A stretch of DNA of 9,337 bases from positions 1-9,337 of the forward strand of contig SIAZ01000143.1 of assembly GCA_009695405.1 (NCBI GenBank). The letters run 5' to 3'. The position numbers and the translations under genes were made by a program. Positions 1 through 7,700 of this stretch are shown here, in pieces. Within the stretch, counting starts at the first letter, position 1, and every line of letters begins with the position of its first letter. Source of the stretch: Pedosphaera sp. Its GTDB lineage: Bacteria > Verrucomicrobiota > Verrucomicrobiia > Limisphaerales > UBA9464. The notes under the pieces are model-generated. The model saw only the letters and a program-made list of their open reading frames with translations. It had not been told where the DNA came from and did not search any database.

Positions 1-97
1 TACCGCTCGATAACCAGTTGCGAACGACCTCGCATTTGAACGATTTATCGAACTTCCGGCGCGTTTTTGTAGGGGAGTCTTTGATGATGGATTCCAT
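1..97 (-). CDS. IS3/IS911-type transposase OrfA, N-terminal 32 residues only
   Basis: Reading the minus strand from the ATG at 97-95 gives 32 codons before the window ends. Residues 13-32 (RRKFDKSFKCEVVRNWLSSG) match the start of the helix-turn-helix OrfA proteins of IS3/IS911-type elements, which typically begin with a basic 'RRKF...FK.EVV' stretch. OrfA normally binds the element's ends and is joined to OrfB, the DDE catalytic subunit, by programmed frameshifting. The ATG is the first possible start because an in-frame TAA lies five codons upstream. A GAGGA ribosome-binding site sits about 10 bases before it. Nothing of OrfB is visible. An unrelated HTH_Tnp_1 protein is possible but less likely given the position next to a broken gene. 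Confidence 0.68.
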   Translation of the reverse strand, partial: MESIIKDSPTKTRRKFDKSFKCEVVRNWLSSG

Positions 98-145
98 GGT
101 ACAGGATTCCTCTTACTCTCCGTCCGAGAAATCGAAGCAACCTCA
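1..145 (-). mobile_element. End of an IS3-family-like insertion sequence (partial, runs off the left edge)
   Basis: The minus strand here reads from the presumed element border into the start of a transposase OrfA gene. The border is placed at about 145 because the neighbouring rarD reading frame stops there with TGA, and IS3-family elements usually begin with TG. The 5' end would read TGAGGTTGCTTCGATTTCTC on the minus strand, and the ~48 bases before the OrfA start would hold the terminal inverted repeat and the element's promoter. The other end lies outside the window, so neither the matching repeat nor the target-site duplication can be seen. The border could be off by several bases. Family assignment depends on the OrfA start alone. 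Confidence 0.6.
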
Positions 146-598
146 GAGCAAGAGGCTGACTCCCAAGGCAGCGAGACCGACGGCTATCCATTGTGTCCTC
201 TTTAATTCTTCTTTCAGAAGGAATCGCCCAGCCAACACATTGACGAGCGGCACTAGGAAGTAGCCGAGACTTATCTCGATGATGTGTCCTGAATTAACGC
301 CTTGCACATAGACCCACCAGTTGGTGGTGAGAAGTAAGCCGCTTAAGCCCAGTTTCCGAAGGGCCCCAATAGAGCTGAGCGTCGTCAGAGTGGTTTGGCG
401 ATTCTCCTTCATAGCTGCAAGAAAAACTAGAAGAAGAGCCAGCGACCAGAGGTGTCGGTGAGCAATCAATTCTAGAGGGTCAATCCCAGAAAGTTGTTTC
501 CAATAAATCGGGACAGTTCCCCAGAGCAGATAGCAGGCACTTGCGGACAGTGCCCCGGAGCGAGTTGGGTGAGTCGGCAATTCAGAGTGTGGACGCAC
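143..598 (-). pseudogene. rarD: RarD-type EamA/DMT permease, truncated to its N-terminal half
   Basis: This is the first half of a RarD-like member of the drug/metabolite transporter superfamily, a ten-helix inner-membrane permease of poorly defined substrate (linked by name to chloramphenicol resistance in some species). The 151-residue product shows the family hallmarks YLLWGTVPIYWK (residues 23-34), ELIAHRHLWSL (43-53), NWWVYVQGVNSGHIIEISLG (93-112) and the stretch up to AALGVSLLL, with about five membrane segments. Family members are about 300 residues, so the second EamA repeat is missing. The frame ends at TGA 145-143, at the presumed border of an IS3-like element. The start is GTG at 598-596, supported by AGGAAGG at 612-606, seven bases upstream. 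It follows the S8 protease gene on the same strand, beyond a hairpin. It is probably non-functional. Confidence 0.8.
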
Positions 599-636
599 CG
601 ACGTACCTTCCTGAAACTAGGGCACTCGTCAATAAA

Positions 637-660
637 CCTCGGGGTCATAAACCCCGGAGG
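637..660. terminator. Probable bidirectional intrinsic terminator after the S8 protease gene
   Basis: CCTCGGGGT (637-645), a CATAA loop, and ACCCCGGAGG (651-660) form a nine-pair GC-rich stem with a single bulged base. On the minus strand the hairpin starts 10 bases past the protease stop codon and is followed by TTTATT, a modest U-tract. On the plus strand it is followed by CCTTCTTTTTT, a better U-tract, although no plus-strand gene was seen upstream. Position fits termination of the protease transcript before the rarD remnant. Confidence 0.72.
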
Positions 661-669
661 CCTTCTTTT

Positions 670-3600
670 TTATGGGTTAACCCGAACCCGAAAACAGTAG
701 GCGCCCCTTCCAAGAAGAGCTGGGAAGGTGCTGGTGTGCGTGCCGCCTGTCCCTCGAATCAGTGCCCCACCGGAACTCCAGAGAAAGAGGTCCGCACTGA
801 TTTCCAATTGGTAGTCGCGTCCTAAAACTGAGGCCCACGTTACTGAGACCGGTAGGTTAGCTCGGCCTGAGGGTAGGTTGAGTCGGAGGAATGAATCGCT
901 ATTTTTGGGATCAGTGCCGGCAAGAAATTCACTCCGATTGCCGACTCCGTCTCCATCAGAATCGAGCTCTGGATTGGTACCGGCAGCAAAGAGGGCCTCA
1001 AAATACCGTGTTTCCCAGAGGTCAGAAATTTCGTTCTTATTTGCGTCAGGTAAAGTGTAGTGGCCGGTGAGAGTTAACCGGTTGGTCCCGAGAGTGGCAG
1101 AGATCGGTGCTGGGGGTATGTAGTCGGGAACGTTACCCCATTGGAGGCTGTAAAGGCCCGGCAAGGCATTGGAAACTGATAGACTCCGACCGGTGCCTTG
1201 GAGGGGTTCGAAGCCGACGGGACCTCGAAGGGTGAAGGAGGCTTGGGACAGATTGGCAGCGATTTCAAGACTGGACCCGCTGAGGCTAGAAAGTCCGATG
1301 GACAGGTCATCAATAAACCAACCGGGACGATCTGTACTTTCGAAGCTGAGCAGTTGGTAATTGAAGCGCAACCGGACAACGTGTCCGGTGAATCGACTAA
1401 TATCGAGAGCCACTTCTTCCCAACCGTCTGAAATATCACCTAGCCCAAATCCGGCTAGATCGCTCCATGCGGCCCCATTATTTGTACTGATGGCCACCTG
1501 ACAAAGTTCGAAGTCGAGGAGATCGCTTCGTTCCGTCGTGTCATACCAAGTACGGAAGCGAAGTGTGGCTTTATTGCCGTTGCGCAGATCCACGGCAGGA
1601 CTGATTAAGTCGGCAATGGCTGTATCCACAGCTTCTCCGCCTAAATTTGTTGCCCAGCAATTTTTGCCACTAAACGAGGTAACCCCATGGCGGTTCACTG
1701 GGTTACCAAAATGCCAAGTGGTGTTTAATAGGTTTTCCCCGGTCTCGTCGTCGAAAGCGTCGTCATCGTAGGTGGCCCATCCCGTGCGGCCGGTTTCCAG
1801 TGTGTCGAGCCAAGGTGCGCTGGCCGGTCGAAGCGTCCTGATGCGGAAGAGACGCCCTCCATTATCATCGGCCCCGACGTTGCCCGCAGCGTCGCGTCCC
1901 GACACAAAAAAAGTGTATTCGCGATCAGGTTGGAGACCGGTCAATTGAAGGGAGTGTTGGGTACTTTGGACCGCACTATAGGCCGAACGGGACAAGAATG
2001 AATCCCCCTGACTCCCTTCTCCAAAGCGCACTAAAGCATCTGACGGCTTATCAGTAGACCAAGAAATCTCAGCTTCGTTGTAGGCGGGATCAACTGTCAC
2101 ACCGCTAAGAATAGGTTTCACTGTATCGACCTTTGCCAAGGCCGTGCGACTGAGCCCGGCGGGTGGATCATACGTGGCGGTGAGTGCGTCGCCATGACCG
2201 GCGCTCAGTTGATTTATTGTTGGAGTCAAAGAGTTGGTGATCAAAGTGAGACGACCTCGGAAGAGCCCCTTAAGAGGTGTCTCAATCAAAGGGACAGCAA
2301 TGCCTTTGATATCGGCGCTACTGGTGAATTGCACTTCAACAGTCGATTGACCCGATCGAGCGGCGTCGGTGAGTTCAATGACCACGGAGGAAGGGAGTGT
2401 GTAGGCTGCTTGATCAAAAGTGAGGGTAGAGCCACCGAGCATGCCGGGGACCAAGAAATCGATGCAACGACCCAGAAGAGTAGTGCGATTGTCCGAGGTC
2501 TCACTTTCTGCGGGTACAGCTTCAAAGGGAATCGAAAGAAAGACCACACGGCCGCGACTGTCCTCTCCGGTGCGGGGGTAACGGAGTCCGACCACTTTCT
2601 TATCCTCTTGTGTCAGGATAGGGGCGGCTTCCGGCTTAGGTTGTAAGGAATCTGGAAAAGTAGAAAAATCCAGTAGAGAGCCAAAGTCGGGGAAATCATC
2701 GAAATTAAGAGTGAGATCGAGTCCTGAGCTAATGGGATCGCCTAAAATTCCGGTTAGGCTGGAGGCCCCTCCATCGGTGATGAAATCTGCGACATGGAGC
2801 AGGTTAGTCCGGACGCTTTGTTCGGTGGCAGAAAGACGACTAAGAATTTCCGATGAGGCGACAAACAGAGCGCCTCCACCTTGGACATAGCCGGTCAGGT
2901 TGGCCGCAAGGCCGGGAGGTAAGGTTCCTAATTCCTCGGGTCGCCAGATCACCAATCGGTAGCTCGCAAGAATTGCAGCCGACGGCACGGTGTTGGTTTC
3001 GGCGAAGTTCCAAATTTCATAGTCTGTTCCTAAAGCATCGAGAGGGGCTGTCCAGTTCTCGATACCTGGAAAGACCATTCCCAATTGGGCAAAAAGCTGT
3101 TCTGGAGAATAAAGTAAGAGAGCCTTGGCTGGACGCGGTCCCGTAAAAAAATAAAGACGCCCTGCATTATCGTTGGTGGAGATATTACCCGCCTCGTCGG
3201 TGGCCACCACATAAAAGCGGTAGATAGAGTCTGGCACTAATTCAGGAAGCAAGATCTCTGGAGTTGTCTTAGGGAAGCTATTGGTGACCGTAAAATAAGA
3301 GCCGTTGACGGGGACCACATGGACGACAGTTCGTACGGGTTCGGCGGACTGTAGGTGGATGACCACACGACCAAACCGGCTGATTGCGCGGAGGCCATCG
3401 ATAGCAGGCGGATCTAGGTCAGCGGTCGCCAAGCGGGTACGGAGACCTGCGGGTGAGGTGTCTGTGTAGGATAAGGTGAGTTCATCGCCATTCGCGATGA
3501 GCAGCGACCCGTTTACTGGGGTTCTCACTAATTGAACAGCGCCAGTAAAGCTCCCGCTGGCACCGCTACGTAGGAGGGTGAGGGTGAGGGGCGTTGTTTG

Positions 3601-5844
3601 TGAATCTGAGTAAACATGGACTTCGGTGGAAACTTGATTTCGTAGATCTGAGTCGACGAGTCGCAGTGTGGCGGTTGATGGAGCTCGGTACGTTTGTCGA
3701 TCCCAAGAAATCACCCCTTCGCCGGGAGCGGGAATTTGTCCCGAAACAACCAAAGCAAAATCCTGTTCAGGTGGAGACTGGGTGTGACCGTGGACGTCTT
3801 GGAGTACCCGCACGGCCCGCACTCGGACAATCCATTCACCGGCTGCGGGGTTCTGTAAATGAACAGCCTCCACATTATTAAGTCGATCACCAGCAGCAGT
3901 ATTAGAAACGGTTTCGCCTTCGAGAAAGGCATTGCCTCGGTAGAGCAATCCATCGGGTGAAATGACTTCAAGATCGAGATCATTGACGAGGGCGGGGATA
4001 GCTGCGGGAAGTCCTGGGACGTCGGTATAGGTGAGAGTGATTTTGAGCATATCATCGGATCCGACGATGACGCGTTTTTCAAAGAGGGCACCTGTTCGGA
4101 GTCCGGTCGACTGTTCGGTGAATTCGAAACGGCGCTCACTGGCGATTAGGTTGTTGAGGTCGATTCGGCCCCATCCCTCATCGTTATTCGGTACAGGAGG
4201 AGTATCGCCGACAACCATAACTCCTCCATCTTCTTCCTCAGGATCGATCGGCACTTCTGCGGTCGCCATATCCACGGAAGAATTGATCAGCGCCGCTTTG
4301 ACCAGTGCCGGCGAGGGAGTGATCCCGCCATGAGTTTCTCGGTACCATTGAATGAAAACAGCGCAAGCCCCGCTGACATGAGGGCCGGATTGCGAAGTGC
4401 CGCCTTGAAAAAGATAATTCTCATCAATGGGCAACCACGCATTGGCATCGCTGGCAAATTGACTTTTCAGTGAGGCAATCCAAGTGCCAGGGGCTGTAAT
4501 ATCCGGTTTGATTCGACCGTCCTCAGCGGGGCCGCGACTGGAGAAGTCGGCCATTACCTCGGCGCCCTCAGCATACAGAGCGAGGTTGAAGCGATCGTTC
4601 TGGCAGGCGCCAGTAGCGATGACGTTTTTGGCAACAGCGGGTGATCCAATGGTTTGTTCACCAGGACCCGAATTCCCGGCACTGAACTCAAGAACGTAGG
4701 GTTGCTCTCCGGGGGTTAAAGAATCGGCATCACGCACCAAGGCATCAAACTCGGCCGCACTGAGGTCGTAGCGTCCTTGGGTGTCGTCGCCCCAAGAGTT
4801 CGATCCCACATAAGCTCCAGCACGAACGGCATCGCGAGTAAGGGCTTCATAGGAGGGCGGTGGGAAGTAGTCGCCTGTGCCGTCGAAAAGACGTTGTGCT
4901 ACTAGATGTGCTCCAGGGGCAACTCCGAGTCCCCAAAAATAACCAGCCTCGTCCTTCGCTCCAATGGAGGCATTGCCTGCCACGATGCCCGCGCAGTGAG
5001 TGCCATGGCTATGTTCATCGGAGGCATCCTCCAAGCCACCGTAAGCAATAAAAGCGTCCACCCGACCAAATAAATCCCGATGGAGCGTGGCTGCATCGCC
5101 TGTATCAATTCCTGAGTCAGCGACCGCAACAACAACACCTCGACCATCGAATCCGAGTCGTTGAACGGCGGCGAGTGTTCCTAGATTAGGTTCGTCGCCC
5201 AAGACAATCTTAGTAGCGATTTCATCGACTAAACGCATTCGTTGATCGGGTTCTATCCAAAGGACAAATTCGGACCGTGCGAGTGCAAGAATGCGTGGGC
5301 CGGTGAGGCTGCCGGCGATGTAGGTACCGTGTCGCGTCAGGGTTCGGTGCACAGGACCCTGGAACTGTTTCAATGCTTGAACTTGTTCAGAGGCAGAGGC
5401 GCCCGCTCTTAAAACAGCTCGAATAGGGTGGGTCGCAGCGGGTTGATGGGCGATGCGACGAAGTAAGCGACTGTCCAGACGCCAGTCAGGGCGGTACTCC
5501 CCGAGCCAGCGCACAAATGGCAGGGCGCGGACCGTGGCCGATTTGGCTGCGGTAAGGTAACAGATAAAGGCATCATCCGGAACTGGGCTAATCAGACTAA
5601 CGCCGGCTGTTTCCAAGGAAACGCGCTGGATTTCATCAGGAATAGCTTCGAGCTGAATGACGTATAAACCGTAGAGACGAGGAGAATCACTTTTAGCTAA
5701 GGTTTGGCGAGACTTGAGAGCGGGCGGGACAGGGGTACTGACTGTTTCATTTCGGAAGCGAATGAAACGGGCGGACTGGCCAAGGGCGCCCGAACTGACG
5801 AGCATAAAGAGTCCGATGAAAACGAACCAAGCCCTGAGGTGCAT
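670..5844 (-). CDS. Exported multidomain S8 (subtilisin/KP-43-like) serine protease, 1724 aa
   Basis: This is a secreted subtilase. Residues 1-22 form a signal peptide (hydrophobic 6-20, cleavage likely after ALG). Residues ~55-205 resemble a propeptide with two repeats. The peptidase domain (~210-570) has the triad Asp243 (VADSGID), His280 (HSHGTHCAG) and Ser484 (GTSQSGPHV), with oxyanion Asn391 (SAGNSG). A P/jelly-roll-like domain follows (~575-705). Two ~200-residue repeat modules with fibronectin-III-like halves (~712-907, ~1139-1343) flank an alpha/beta domain (~906-1135). Then come a MAM/immune-inhibitor-A-like jelly roll (~1345-1517) and an Asp-rich calcium-type motif (SDGDGVGNRSEFLAGTDP, 1629-1646) before a beta-rich end. 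Start is ATG 5844 with a weak AGAG site; a TATAAT lies about 60 bases upstream. It is divergent from the P1-type nuclease gene. Substrate is unknown. Subtilase identity is firm; the accessory domain names are inferred by eye. Confidence 0.93.
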   Translation of the reverse strand: MHLRAWFVFIGLFMLVSSGALGQSARFIRFRNETVSTPVPPALKSRQTLAKSDSPRLYGLYVIQLEAIPDEIQRVSLETAGVSLISPVPDDAFICYLTAAKSATVRALPFVRWLGEYRPDWRLDSRLLRRIAHQPAATHPIRAVLRAGASASEQVQALKQFQGPVHRTLTRHGTYIAGSLTGPRILALARSEFVLWIEPDQRMRLVDEIATKIVLGDEPNLGTLAAVQRLGFDGRGVVVAVADSGIDTGDAATLHRDLFGRVDAFIAYGGLEDASDEHSHGTHCAGIVAGNASIGAKDEAGYFWGLGVAPGAHLVAQRLFDGTGDYFPPPSYEALTRDAVRAGAYVGSNSWGDDTQGRYDLSAAEFDALVRDADSLTPGEQPYVLEFSAGNSGPGEQTIGSPAVAKNVIATGACQNDRFNLALYAEGAEVMADFSSRGPAEDGRIKPDITAPGTWIASLKSQFASDANAWLPIDENYLFQGGTSQSGPHVSGACAVFIQWYRETHGGITPSPALVKAALINSSVDMATAEVPIDPEEEDGGVMVVGDTPPVPNNDEGWGRIDLNNLIASERRFEFTEQSTGLRTGALFEKRVIVGSDDMLKITLTYTDVPGLPAAIPALVNDLDLEVISPDGLLYRGNAFLEGETVSNTAAGDRLNNVEAVHLQNPAAGEWIVRVRAVRVLQDVHGHTQSPPEQDFALVVSGQIPAPGEGVISWDRQTYRAPSTATLRLVDSDLRNQVSTEVHVYSDSQTTPLTLTLLRSGASGSFTGAVQLVRTPVNGSLLIANGDELTLSYTDTSPAGLRTRLATADLDPPAIDGLRAISRFGRVVIHLQSAEPVRTVVHVVPVNGSYFTVTNSFPKTTPEILLPELVPDSIYRFYVVATDEAGNISTNDNAGRLYFFTGPRPAKALLLYSPEQLFAQLGMVFPGIENWTAPLDALGTDYEIWNFAETNTVPSAAILASYRLVIWRPEELGTLPPGLAANLTGYVQGGGALFVASSEILSRLSATEQSVRTNLLHVADFITDGGASSLTGILGDPISSGLDLTLNFDDFPDFGSLLDFSTFPDSLQPKPEAAPILTQEDKKVVGLRYPRTGEDSRGRVVFLSIPFEAVPAESETSDNRTTLLGRCIDFLVPGMLGGSTLTFDQAAYTLPSSVVIELTDAARSGQSTVEVQFTSSADIKGIAVPLIETPLKGLFRGRLTLITNSLTPTINQLSAGHGDALTATYDPPAGLSRTALAKVDTVKPILSGVTVDPAYNEAEISWSTDKPSDALVRFGEGSQGDSFLSRSAYSAVQSTQHSLQLTGLQPDREYTFFVSGRDAAGNVGADDNGGRLFRIRTLRPASAPWLDTLETGRTGWATYDDDAFDDETGENLLNTTWHFGNPVNRHGVTSFSGKNCWATNLGGEAVDTAIADLISPAVDLRNGNKATLRFRTWYDTTERSDLLDFELCQVAISTNNGAAWSDLAGFGLGDISDGWEEVALDISRFTGHVVRLRFNYQLLSFESTDRPGWFIDDLSIGLSSLSGSSLEIAANLSQASFTLRGPVGFEPLQGTGRSLSVSNALPGLYSLQWGNVPDYIPPAPISATLGTNRLTLTGHYTLPDANKNEISDLWETRYFEALFAAGTNPELDSDGDGVGNRSEFLAGTDPKNSDSFLRLNLPSGRANLPVSVTWASVLGRDYQLEISADLFLWSSGGALIRGTGGTHTSTFPALLGRGAYCFRVRVNP

Positions 5845-5904
5845 TGGAGAACTCTAGCCGCCCAGTGATCGATCGACAAGAGCATGTGTAGGAAGGTTTC
5901 TAGG

Positions 5905-5910
5905 ATTATA
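5905..5910 (-). promoter_or_regulatory. Perfect -10 box (TATAAT) upstream of the S8 protease
   Basis: The minus strand reads GATTTTATAATCC, giving a consensus sigma-70 -10 hexamer about 60 bases before the protease ATG, so the leader would be about 55 bases. The -35 region is poor: with an 18-base spacer it reads TTCCAA. The same A/T stretch also offers TATAAA on the plus strand (5907-5912), so the two divergent genes may use overlapping promoter elements. No start-site evidence is available from sequence alone. Confidence 0.5.
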
Positions 5911-5967
5911 AAATCAAGGAATTGACACTTGGAAGCGGCCGGAAATCGCCCCAGTTTGAACGAGTTA

Positions 5968-6984
5968 ATGCGTCCTTTTATTTTCTTTTCTTTCCTGCTG
6001 ATCTGGCACCATTCAGTGGGTGCTTGGGATTACGAGTTACATCGATTCGTCAATCAGATTGCCTTAAAAACTTTGCCGGATTCTTTTCCTGCTTTTGTGC
6101 GGACCACTGAGGCTGCTGAGCGGATTGCTTATCTCTCTGGCGAACCCGATCGCTGGCGCAACTCGAACGAGGGAGCTCTAAAACATGTCAATGAGACGGA
6201 TCATTTTTTTAATATTGAAGACCTTGAGTCGTTGGGTTTGCGCCTCGATGAATTAACCGGATTCCGCGAAGAGTTTGTCGCCTCTATCGTGACTGCGCGG
6301 ATGCAGAAATCGGCTCTTTTTGAGTTGAATTGGGCGTCGATGGGGCCCAATCGGAATCGTTGGGTGCCGGGGCTATTACCTTGGAAACTAGCTGAAGAAT
6401 ATGGGCGTCTGAAGTCGGGTTTTTCTTGTTTGAAAACTTTCGAGCAGCACGGCGGACAGACATTAGAAATCGTCAATGCACAGGCCAGTGTTGTGCAGGT
6501 TATGGGTGTCATGGGGCATTTTGCAGGAGATGCTGCCCAACCGCTGCACACCACTCGGCACTATAATGGGTGGGTGGGTTTGAATCCCTCTAGATATACC
6601 ACTAATCGTACTTTTCACGCGTGGATTGATGGAGGCTTTATTAGAAAATCGGGTCTAGATAAGGAAGCTATTTTGAGACGAGTCCGACCGGCTCGATTGC
6701 TATGGAAATCTTCAAATCCGAGTGATATCGAACCGGTCTTTTCGCTAACCCTAAATTTTGTGCGCGAGCAATTTACTCAGGTTGATGTCTTCTATTCAGC
6801 GGAGAAATCAGGAGCCTTAAAGGGAGCCGGTACAGCGGTGGGGCGGAATCTGATGGAGACTCAACTGCTCAAGGCTGGGCAATTCTTGGGTGATTTATGG
6901 TATTCTGCTTGGATATTGGCCCCCAAGGATTTCTTTTTACAATCCGCTTTAGCCCGCCGCAAACTTGCTGAGTCAGAAAAATAA
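5968..6984 (+). CDS. Exported S1/P1-type zinc nuclease, 338 aa
   Basis: The product belongs to the S1/P1 nuclease superfamily: secreted trinuclear-zinc phosphodiesterases that cut single-stranded DNA and RNA and 3'-nucleotides. From ATG 5968, residues 1-19 form a signal peptide (VGA before Trp20), so Trp20 becomes the mature N-terminus that binds zinc in P1. All nine ligands are present: Trp20, His25, Asp61, His79, His184, Asp188, His194, His217 and Asp221. The 23-residue gap between His194 and His217, the Trp-x4-His start and the final Asp match P1 rather than bacterial phospholipase C. About 50 extra residues lie between His79 and His184. An in-frame TTG start at 5929 would add 13 polar residues ahead of the signal peptide, so ATG 5968 was chosen; its ribosome-binding site is weak. 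The gene is divergent from the S8 protease. The family is firm; the substrate is inferred. Confidence 0.9.
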   Translation: MRPFIFFSFLLIWHHSVGAWDYELHRFVNQIALKTLPDSFPAFVRTTEAAERIAYLSGEPDRWRNSNEGALKHVNETDHFFNIEDLESLGLRLDELTGFREEFVASIVTARMQKSALFELNWASMGPNRNRWVPGLLPWKLAEEYGRLKSGFSCLKTFEQHGGQTLEIVNAQASVVQVMGVMGHFAGDAAQPLHTTRHYNGWVGLNPSRYTTNRTFHAWIDGGFIRKSGLDKEAILRRVRPARLLWKSSNPSDIEPVFSLTLNFVREQFTQVDVFYSAEKSGALKGAGTAVGRNLMETQLLKAGQFLGDLWYSAWILAPKDFFLQSALARRKLAESEK

Positions 6985-7116
6985 ACCGAACACCGGAGGT
7001 TTCGATTCGTGTTTTTCGAATCTAGCAATCCTTGGTGATTCCAGCCAGCGGTCGATTGTTTGTGGTTAGTCCATTTTCGTGTTTATTAGTTCTACCTACT
7101 TTGCAAGATCGGGAGA

Positions 7117-7641
7117 ATGTCTGACATTGCTGAAGCTGCAGAATCGAGTGACCCCTTTAGTAAACAGGTTGCGGTTACCATCGCTATCTTGACCGTATTT
7201 TTAGCGTTTATTGGCAACAAGGGTGACAACGCAAAAACGGAAGCTCTTTTAAAGACCAGTGAAGCAGCGAATCAGTGGGGCTATTATCAGTCTAAAAGCA
7301 TTAAACAGAACACTACTGAAAGTGAAGTCTCCATTCTCTCAAACTTACCAGGGGGAGGAAACCAGGCCAAACGGGACGCGGCCATCGCTAAAGTCGAGTC
7401 GAGCGTGAAGCGGTACGAGTTAGAAAAGCAGGAGATTAAAAAGAAGGCAGAATCACTAGAATTGATCGCCCGCCAGAGTGAGTTGGTCAATGACCGTTGT
7501 GATCAGGCGTCCTTGGTTCTTCAAATCGGAGTGATTATTTGCTCCATTTCCATTTTATCGAAATGGCGGCTTTTTTGGCACATAGGCATGTTTCTTGGAA
7601 CCGTCGGTGGAGTGATCGGTATAACTGCTTTTTTGCTGTAG
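7117..7641 (+). CDS. DUF4337-family membrane protein, 174 aa
   Basis: The protein resembles DUF4337, a bacterial family of unknown function. A membrane segment lies at 18-33. It is followed by the family-like stretch NAKTEALLKTSEAANQWGYY (38-57) ending in QSKSIK, a charged helical region likely to be a coiled coil (~84-128), and two further hydrophobic segments (131-148, 153-174) ending at the C-terminus. The length is near the family norm. The layout suggests a soluble coiled-coil loop held between membrane anchors; the side of the membrane cannot be decided. The ATG is preceded by GGGAG at unusually short spacing. It lies 132 bases after the nuclease gene with no clear operon link, and converges on the GrpE-like gene. 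No function can be assigned. Confidence 0.82.
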   Translation: MSDIAEAAESSDPFSKQVAVTIAILTVFLAFIGNKGDNAKTEALLKTSEAANQWGYYQSKSIKQNTTESEVSILSNLPGGGNQAKRDAAIAKVESSVKRYELEKQEIKKKAESLELIARQSELVNDRCDQASLVLQIGVIICSISILSKWRLFWHIGMFLGTVGGVIGITAFLL

Positions 7642-7700
7642 TTCTGAGTAAAAGAAGGGTGATGTGTCCCTTGATCTTTACCGAGGAGAGAGTGTGTGAC

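Noticed and set aside
2194..2646. 150-codon plus-strand open frame inside the S8 protease gene
   Set aside because: It lies wholly antisense to a well-supported coding region, has low-complexity unrecognisable content, and lacks a convincing ribosome-binding site.
3711..4139. 142-codon minus-strand frame overlapping the protease in another phase
   Set aside because: It is a shadow frame within a continuous family-like protein, and its Ser/Pro-rich product resembles nothing.
5922..5927. TTGACA on the plus strand ahead of the nuclease
   Set aside because: It is a perfect -35 hexamer, but 16-18 bases downstream there is no acceptable -10 (GC-rich AAATCGCC), and it lies too close to the start codon.
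7004..7022. GATTCG/CGAATC hairpin after the nuclease gene
   Set aside because: The stem is a six-pair perfect repeat, but no U-tract follows and GC content is low, so a terminator call is not supported.
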